Source: Molossus alvarezi (lineage: Eukaryota; Chordata; Mammalia; Chiroptera; Molossidae). Taken from it: a DNA stretch of 64,000 bases. The first letter of the stretch is position 1. Each line of letters begins with the position of its first letter. The stretch is from assembly GCA_037176705.1 (NCBI GenBank), contig CM073891.1, positions 50,656,571 through 50,720,570 on the forward strand, written 5' to 3'. The translations under genes and the position numbers were made by a program. A model generated the notes under the pieces. The model was not told where the DNA came from and made no database searches. It saw nothing but the letters and a program-made list of their open reading frames with translations. Of the stretch, positions 57,480-64,000 are shown piece after piece.

Positions 57480-57576
57480 AACCATGTTTTTTTCATCTGT
57501 ATTTCATCAGTGACTTTTATAGTGCCCAGCACATAGCAGGCACTCTATAAATACTCTTGAATTAAATAAAAGATGA
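57480..57576 (+). mobile_element. L2/MIR 3' end fossil
   Basis: TATAGTGCCCAGCACATAGC, AGGCACTCTATAAATACTCT and TGAATTAAATAAA match the shared 3' end of L2 and MIR. Confidence 0.78.
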
Positions 57577-59057
57577 AAAGAGAATCAGATAGAGAAAGGC
57601 ATCAAGAGTAATTTGAATAGGTGTGAAATAGCCTTTATGATGAAGAAATATATGTATGCAATAAACCTGCACTGAATTACATATCCAAAGTGGTCACAAG
57701 AGGAAAAAACAAAGGCAATGTACTCTGAATGGATTAATTTCAATTAAACCACTGGAGACTGCATACTTAGTATTGTCATAAAGGTATGAGAATATGGAGA
57801 AAGATGTGGAAGTAACAACCATTTGGTCCTCATTCTTCAGAACCTTAGTCTTGTGATACTACAAGAAAGGGAACCAGTTACTAGGGACTGTAAAAGATAT
57901 TAAGGACAGGTGGATAGATTTTTAGTGAAAAGCACTTTTCAAAGCAAGATTTAGTGAACATATGTGAGGTTGGCAACTGGAGTGGGTATCATTTGAGGGC
58001 CAGGGAAGGTAATGGCAATAAAAGATAAATTTACTACAAATGAAAGGAGAAATCGGCACAGCGAATCCCATGAAGAAAAAACATGAAGAAAAAATATAGA
58101 TTGTTGGCCCATGTGGTTGACACTGGTTTGTCCTTTTTATTGATTTGAGAAATTTACCAGACTTTTTCTTTTCACTTGTCCTAATTCATTATCTATTTAA
58201 AGAAAAACACTTTTCAACACTGCGTGTATAGGAAAAAGGGGACCCTCTAAATCTTTATCTCCAATTATCCGAAATAGCCAAGAGTTACAAATAAACCAAA
58301 AGGATGATTGCTGGCCGTCATGCAGATGATGGTTGTGTGACTGATGAACATCAGGAGAAAGCAGATCTGAATGTAACTGTTATTTTAAATAAATCTCAAG
58401 TGAAAGTGCACAGGATATGAAGTGATTACTCACTGTACACTAAAAACTTTTGAAATATGAATCAAAAGTATCATTTCCTGAAATATGAAAGGGCCTGTGT
58501 GATAGTAACACAACAAAAGAAGGGTTCTCAACAATCAACATCCAGAGACGGGCAGGGTGGAGTGAGACTTCCCTAGGATCTTAGCCCAGGCTTTCTGAGG
58601 GTTTATTGAGCGCACATGTGTAAGAACAGCATTCCTTCTCTATGCGAGTTATTCCTGCCAAAAACTTGCCCTTTTTAAAACCCGAACAATGAACACTCTC
58701 TGCCAAACTTCATCACAGTGTAGTCTAAAACAACAATCACCATGGCTCAGTGAAATGTGAATCAAGACAAAGACAGGGAAATGTTATTCCCTCATCTGTA
58801 TATCCAGTAGAAATGCTTTTGAACAGCTACTTCACAGGTGATAAAAGTCTTCACTTCGAAAGTTGATAGGATAATCTTGACATGTATTAACTTCCCATTA
58901 TGAAATTACAAATAACACATCTTATACCATTTCATCATGCAAATACTTTGCAGATGGAATCATCTAGCTATTTAACCTTCTATCAACCTGCTCAGGAGCA
59001 ATTTATAACACACAAACTAGATTATGATGTGAATATATAAGACAGAAGCCAATGTGA
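57577..59057. other. Unique non-coding DNA
   Basis: No recognised gene, RNA or repeat. Confidence 0.45.
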
Positions 59058-59074
59058 CTAAAAGAGTGAATTTT

Positions 59075-59321
59075 TTTTTTTTTTATCCTCACCCGAGGAC
59101 ATTTTTCCATTTTTTGCACAGACAGAGTGGGAGGGAGAGAGAGGAAGAGAGAGAGAGGGAAACATCGATGTGAAAGGGACACATCGAGTGGCTGCCACCC
59201 GCACGACCAACCAGGGCCGGGGACAAACTGCAACCAAGGCACATGCCCTTAGCGGGAACCGAACCCGGGTCTCTCCGGACCGCAGGCGGGCGCTCTAACC
59301 GCTGAGCCAAACCGGCCAGGG
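59075..59321 (-). mobile_element. Ves SINE, A type, young copy
   Basis: T-run, TCCTCACCCGAGGA (59086-59099), (GA) body, GTGGCTGCCACCCGCACGAC, GCCGGGGACAAACTGCAACC and GAGCCAAACCGGCCAGGGC. Exact 17-bp duplication CTAAAAGAGTGAATTTT at 59058-59074 and 59322-59338. CpGs well kept. Confidence 0.98.
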
Positions 59322-59338
59322 CTAAAAGAGTGAATTTT

Positions 59339-60289
59339 GAATGAGAATATATGTCAAGGAAAAAATTAGTAGTAAGTATACAGTTGCACTATTATTTAAA
59401 GAATTTGTCTTCTAATGTGGAAAGTTAAACCTCAAAATTTATGAGATTTGAGAGAATTATTTTTATTAACAAAGACATGTTTTTAAAATATTACTCTAGT
59501 TATAATTATGAATGTAGCCATCAATTACTAGAAAATATATTGATAGGAAATAAAACAGGAGTACCTAAAAGTGTATTAACAGAAAGTTAAAATATGCAAA
59601 AGTGTAAATGACACCTGTCTCTCTTATACAAGCTAGGTTTATACTTTTGAGCTTTTTGGTCAGAATATTCTTTTTTTTTTTATTCCTCTTTTTGATTGGG
59701 TTAAATTGCTTCAGGCATGATCTCTTTTCTTGTAAATGTTATTAAATTATTTTGTGTAATATAAATGAAAACCCTAAATCGAAGATTGCAATGAGACACC
59801 GGATAATATTAGTCATATTGACTTGAGTCTTTTTCAGACATTTTTATAGTTTCAGGAAATTCAGTGCAGCATCAACAACAACAAAAAAGACCTTACAGTC
59901 ACACAATCTGGGATCAGGTTCCATAAGTTTTCTCGAACAAGCCCTTGAAATGTTTTGTGCTATGACTCATACAAACTATAAACTGAAGAAAAAATTTTTT
60001 TTAAAAGCATGCCTAAATTTCTCAATGGTTGCCACAGTAATACACAAATTCAGCAACAACAACAACAAAAAACAAAAAAACAAACAACAAAAAAACACAA
60101 CACACACACATAAAAAAACACACGGTAAAGTACTGAATCTGGTAATTGTTAAAGAATTATAAATGTGACACAACAACAAAAAATAAGACATCAGCATATA
60201 TAAAAGTTTAGATTTAAAAAAAGGTAAAATGACAAGACTTTTGGTCCAACTGGAAGGAGAGCTGACTAAGAGAGTAAAACACAATGTTT
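59339..60289. other. Unique AT-rich DNA with A/C simple repeats
   Basis: 60052-60124 is a CAA/CAAA/CA-rich tract, and an AACAAC tract precedes it at 59873-59887. The low-complexity frames across it are not genes. Confidence 0.6.
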
Positions 60290-60305
60290 AAAAAGATATG
60301 CAACA

Positions 60306-60561
60306 GCCCTGGCCGGTTTGGCTCAGCAGTTGGAGCGTTGGCCTGCGGTCCGGAGAGACCCGGGTTCGGTTCCCGCTAAGGGCACGTACCTCGGTTGCAG
60401 TTTGTCCCCGGCCCTGGTTGGTCGTGCGGGTGGCAGCCACTCGATGTGTCCCTTTCACGTCGATGTTTCTCTCTCTGTCTCTCTCTCCCTCCCACTCTAT
60501 CTGTACAAAAAAATGGAAAAATGTCCTCAGGTGAGGATGAAAAAAAACAAAAACAAAAACA
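60306..60561 (+). mobile_element. Ves SINE, A type, young copy
   Basis: GCCCTGGCCGGTTTGGCTCA, GGTTCGGTTCCCGCTAAGGG, GTTTGTCCCCGGCCCTGGTT, ACGTCGATGTTTCTCTCTC and TCCTCAGGTGAGGA (60524-60537), followed by a (CAAAAA)n tail. Exact 16-bp duplication AAAAAGATATGCAACA at 60290-60305 and 60562-60577. Confidence 0.98.
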
Positions 60562-60577
60562 AAAAAGATATGCAACA

Positions 60578-61145
60578 ATTTGAAACAAGAAATGGATGGA
60601 AGAACGTGTAATGTATTTATACACATGTGCACACACACACAGAAAGAGAGTGTCTGTGCAGAGAGAGGGAAAGCTTTGAGAAAACACATATGGTAGGTAG
60701 AAAGGGAAAGGGCAGCCCTTATTTTCTACCCACTCTCCATTGACTGGAACACATTAGTTTCAGCTACTAGAAATCTAGGGGGAGGTACAGGACTCCTAGG
60801 TATACTTTGAACAATGCTATGTGTATTATACATATAATATTTGATAGGAAATCATCTTTAACATACTTAATGTAGTAAATTCCTTGAGATTTCAAAGACA
60901 GGAAAAATAATAAATAGTCATCGAGGTATTTTGGCAAGAATTTTGGAAGCAGAATCATCATCTATACCTGAAGACATCTGGCACTGATGATAGATCTTGG
61001 CAATATCAATAAAAGAGAAAACAAAGAAGTACAAAAAAATTGCTTTCTCTTTTAATATTGAAGATTGATTTAGAGGACATGACTAATACATAGCTTTCTT
61101 TGCACTAGAACCTATAATAATGGTGATCTGGACATTTTTAGTGAT
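60578..61145. other. Unique non-coding DNA
   Basis: A small CA repeat lies at 60630-60640. Nothing else recognised. Confidence 0.5.
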
Positions 61146-61161
61146 CCAAATAATACATTTT

Positions 61162-61350
61162 GAAATATGTTTTTTATTGATTTGAGTGAGAGGGGAAATA
61201 GGGGAGGAGAGAGAGAGAAACATTGATCAGCTGCTCCTGCATGTCCCCCAATGGGGATGAGCAGGCAATTCCGGCATGTTCCCTGCACCAGGAATTGAAC
61301 CTCTTAGTGCACAGGACGACTGACAACCAACTGAGCCACACAGGCCAGGG
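61162..61350 (-). mobile_element. Ves SINE, C type, shortened
   Basis: TTTTTATTGATTTGAGTGAG, CATTGATCAGCTGCTCCTGC, GGAATTGAACCTCTTAGTGC and AACTGAGCCACACAGGCCAG. Duplications CCAAATAATACATTTT and ACAAATAATATATTTT. Confidence 0.94.
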
Positions 61351-61589
61351 ACAAATAATATATTTTATTTGGAAAAATAAGTAATTATGAGAATAGTTCA
61401 TTAAAAATATGAGATAATTATGATAAGATCTATTATATTTCACATCAACAGTATAACAATGGCAGAATAGTAATACTGGGGGAATAAAGTAAGCATTTAA
61501 TTGAATGACATTAACCTTGCTGACCAGAGAAATATTCACATTTCATATAATTTTTCACCATGGTTAACCTGTATGTTTTGAAACCTAAT

Positions 61590-62480
61590 TTTTAAAAATA
61601 CACTTTATTTTTCAGAACAGTGTTAGAATTATAAAAACATAGAGCAGATATTACAGAGTTCCTCTATAGCCCATACCTAGTTTCTCCTATTATTTTTACA
61701 TCTTTTTTTTTTTTTATCCTCATCCAAGGACATTTTTCCATTTTTTGTACAGACAGAGTGGGAGGGAGAGAGAGGAAGAGAGAGAGAGGGAAATATCGAT
61801 GTGAAGGGACACATTGAGTGGCTGCCACCCGCACGACCAACCAGGGCCGGGGAAAAACTGCAACCGAGGTATGTGCCCTTAGCGGGGGCCGAACCCGGGT
61901 CTCTCTGTACCGCAGGCCGACGCTCTAACCGCTGAGCCAAACCGGCCAGGGCTATTTTTACATCTTGTATTAATATGGACATTTGTTACCATTCATGAAC
62001 CAATATTAATATAACTACAGTACACAGTTTATTCTGATTTCCTTAGTGTTTATCTACTATTCTTTTTCATTTCATGGATCCACATTACATCTAGTACACC
62101 ACATTACATTTAGTTGTGTTTCTTTGGCTTCCTCTTACCTTTGATGGAAATTCAGACTTTCCTTGGTTTTGATGATCTTCACAGGTTTGAGTAATAATCA
62201 AGTATATTGTAGACTGGCCTCTATTGGAATTTGTTTGATGCTTTTCTCTTAGCGATTTGAGGTTATAAGTTTTTATGAGAAAGGTTGCCGAGGTAAAGCG
62301 TCATTTTCATCCCATCATCAAGGGCACATACTATCAACATGCTTTACAACTGTTGATGTTGGCTTGACCATCTGGCTGAAATAGTGCTTCCCAGGTTTAT
62401 TCACTGTAAAGTACTCTTTCCCCCTTTTTCCTGTACTTTTTGGAGGAAGTGACCATGCTCACCTCACACTTCAGATATGA
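61590..62480. mobile_element. LINE-1-like 3' UTR repeat (tentative)
   Basis: TTTATTTTTCAGAACAGTGT, GACATTTGTTACCATTCATG, AAGGGCACATACTATCAACA, TGTTGATGTTGGCTTGACCA and GTTTATTCACTGTAAAGTAC resemble an old L1M 3' UTR block as I recall it. It is split by the Ves SINE at 61705. Confidence 0.5.
61705..61952 (-). mobile_element. Ves SINE, A type
   Basis: T-run, decayed hairpin TCCTCATCCAAGGA, (GA) body, GTGGCTGCCACCCGCACGAC and GAGCCAAACCGGCCAGGGC. Exact 14-bp duplication TATTTTTACATCTT at 61691-61704 and 61953-61966. Confidence 0.97.
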
Positions 62481-64000
62481 AGAGCAAATATTTATCTAAA
62501 AGCAACAACAACAAATACCAAAACCCAAAGATACCTGAATTTCACATATATGGACTAGTCTTTACAATAAAGATACAAATTTTAAAAAGGTGGAGTAGAA
62601 GCCTAATACCAAGTTTATATATCTCATAAAAGGAACCAGATTATTCAGACATAATTTGAGATTATTATAGCATTAGGCATGGGCCCAACTGTCAATATAA
62701 TATGTGTAAAAGAGGCTTTCATTGGCCTGTTTAAACAAACTAAAAGGGTACATTTTTTTTCTGGACATTGTTTTTAAGCATTTCATACACACTGATAATA
62801 AATGTGTCTCAGTTATTAGGTACGGGTTATAGAGGCTCATTTATAAATAAAATATGACATCATAATCCTTAAAAGCTGTTTAAGATATGCAAGACGTTGG
62901 CTAACTAGAAAAGCTAATAAAATGAATAATTACTATAGGAAAAATAAATTGAACATTTATTTGATGGTAGACTAATAATGTCACCTTCATATACCTATGC
63001 CATTTTTTTTTTATTTTCCATAAAAGCAATAGCACCATATTTCTCTTAAGATGCTCAGTAATTTAGACTTTTATGCTTGATTGATTTTGTTCTCAGTAGT
63101 AAGCGTCTCACTTAATGATGCTTAATTCTATTTAATTAGAAAATATAGCAAATGTTTCCTTTTTTCCTGTGATTTGCTAGTAAAACTCACTAATAGAATA
63201 CACTATTAACCACCAGTTTAAAAAAACAACAACAATATGCTAAAGTTATGTTAAATGTTCTATTGAAAAAACAAGGGACAAAAAGTAAGTCCTAATTTCT
63301 GAAGCAGAGGATACCACATCTTTAAAGGGATGATAGATTCAGATTCAGAAAGACGCAGACTTTTCTATGAACCTTTGGTCACTTAATTCTCAGCTTATTT
63401 TATTACATTTCTATGGAAAGGTAATATTTGTAGCTTACTGAACTTTGCAAAGGTTACCAGTGGAAGATTAGAAAACTGGTTAATGATGCCCTGATTCATG
63501 ACTTTTAGAAATTATTAAATATTACTATGTAGATAAAGGATCAATTATTTACTAAATATTCTTATATACCCTGTTTTACATAATTATTATGATTAAATAC
63601 TTAGTATCGTACCACTTTTTCTATGAAAGAGAAGAACTCAGATATAAAAGATACTCTCTTTTTTAAAATGTCAGAAAAAGTAAAGTATAAAATCGAAGAT
63701 ATTTAATTTGATTTTCTATAGAAAATTGATTCAAAATTATTCTATTAACTGCTTAGATAATTAGACTTTGATATATGTTAACTATCTAGAATATGTTTAG
63801 CATTGTACTAACCTAAAGGTATAAAAAGTTAGAGAAGACAAATTCCTTCCTTCAAGGTTCTTATGAACAAATCAGGGATCATAAACAATAAGAGTAAAGA
63901 AGAAAAAAAATGATTGAAAAATTAGAATATTAGCTTGAAAGGCAGAATGAAAATATAAAAATAAAAAGGGATTTGGGCCAAGGTTCCCTGGAGTAAGGTA
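62481..64000. other. Unique AT-rich non-coding DNA
   Basis: No gene, RNA or recognisable repeat to the end of the window. Confidence 0.5.

Noticed and set aside
60306..60380. SINE heads as functional tRNA genes
   Set aside because: The heads have box A/B-like motifs but no cloverleaf that I could complete, and each is joined to a SINE body and A-tail.

Overview
This window looks like non-coding nuclear DNA from a vespertilionid bat (Myotis/Eptesicus/Pipistrellus type). It is AT-rich and dense in old mammalian repeats. It also carries about 29 copies of a tRNA-derived SINE with the Ves signature: a head reading GGCCGGTTTGGCTCAGCGGT, a C/T-rich body around ATCGATGTTTCTCTCTC and a short A-rich tail. 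Ves is the characteristic SINE of vesper bats. I infer the clade from this signature and from bat-type LINE-1/HAL1 3' ends; I could not run a database search.

No host protein-coding gene, exon or CpG-island promoter could be supported. Almost every open frame above 60 codons is a SINE translation, a LINE fragment or chance. The only protein-related sequences are relics: a half-LINE-1 (HAL1) with a recognisable but broken ORF1 (about 17.8-20.5 kb), a LINE-1 ORF2 C-terminus (47.4-47.8 kb) and an old antisense LINE-1 (44.0-46.6 kb). The RNA-gene relics are a U6 snRNA pseudogene (5375) and a 3'-truncated 5S rRNA pseudogene (7072-7158).

Layout. 0-5 kb: mostly unique AT-rich DNA with GATA, GT and GTT microsatellites. 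5-10 kb: U6 and 5S pseudogenes, six SINEs, a tail-only insertion and an antisense LINE-1 3' UTR. 10-17 kb: sparse SINEs and MIR/L2 fossils. 17.6-20.5 kb: MaLR-type LTR, then HAL1 with two SINEs in its 3' UTR. 21-32 kb: long unique stretches, SINEs, MER3-like and hAT-like DNA transposon fossils, and a perfect 16-bp-stem hairpin at 29531. 32.7-41 kb: three retroviral-type solo LTRs, two with clean target-site duplications. 41-48 kb: dense SINEs, two MIRs, and an antisense LINE-1 interrupted by two pogo/Tigger-like elements and a SINE. 48-64 kb: MIR/L2 fossils, an ERVL-like LTR, SINEs including very fresh copies, and an L1-like 3' UTR.

I found no new gene system. The most unusual structures are the 29531 hairpin, the 5S/Ves insertion triplet that reuses one target site, head-only Ves copies, a Ves copy with 138 bp of unrelated DNA in its middle, a tail-only insertion with an 18-bp duplication, and a roughly 200-codon open frame in the HAL1 5' region.
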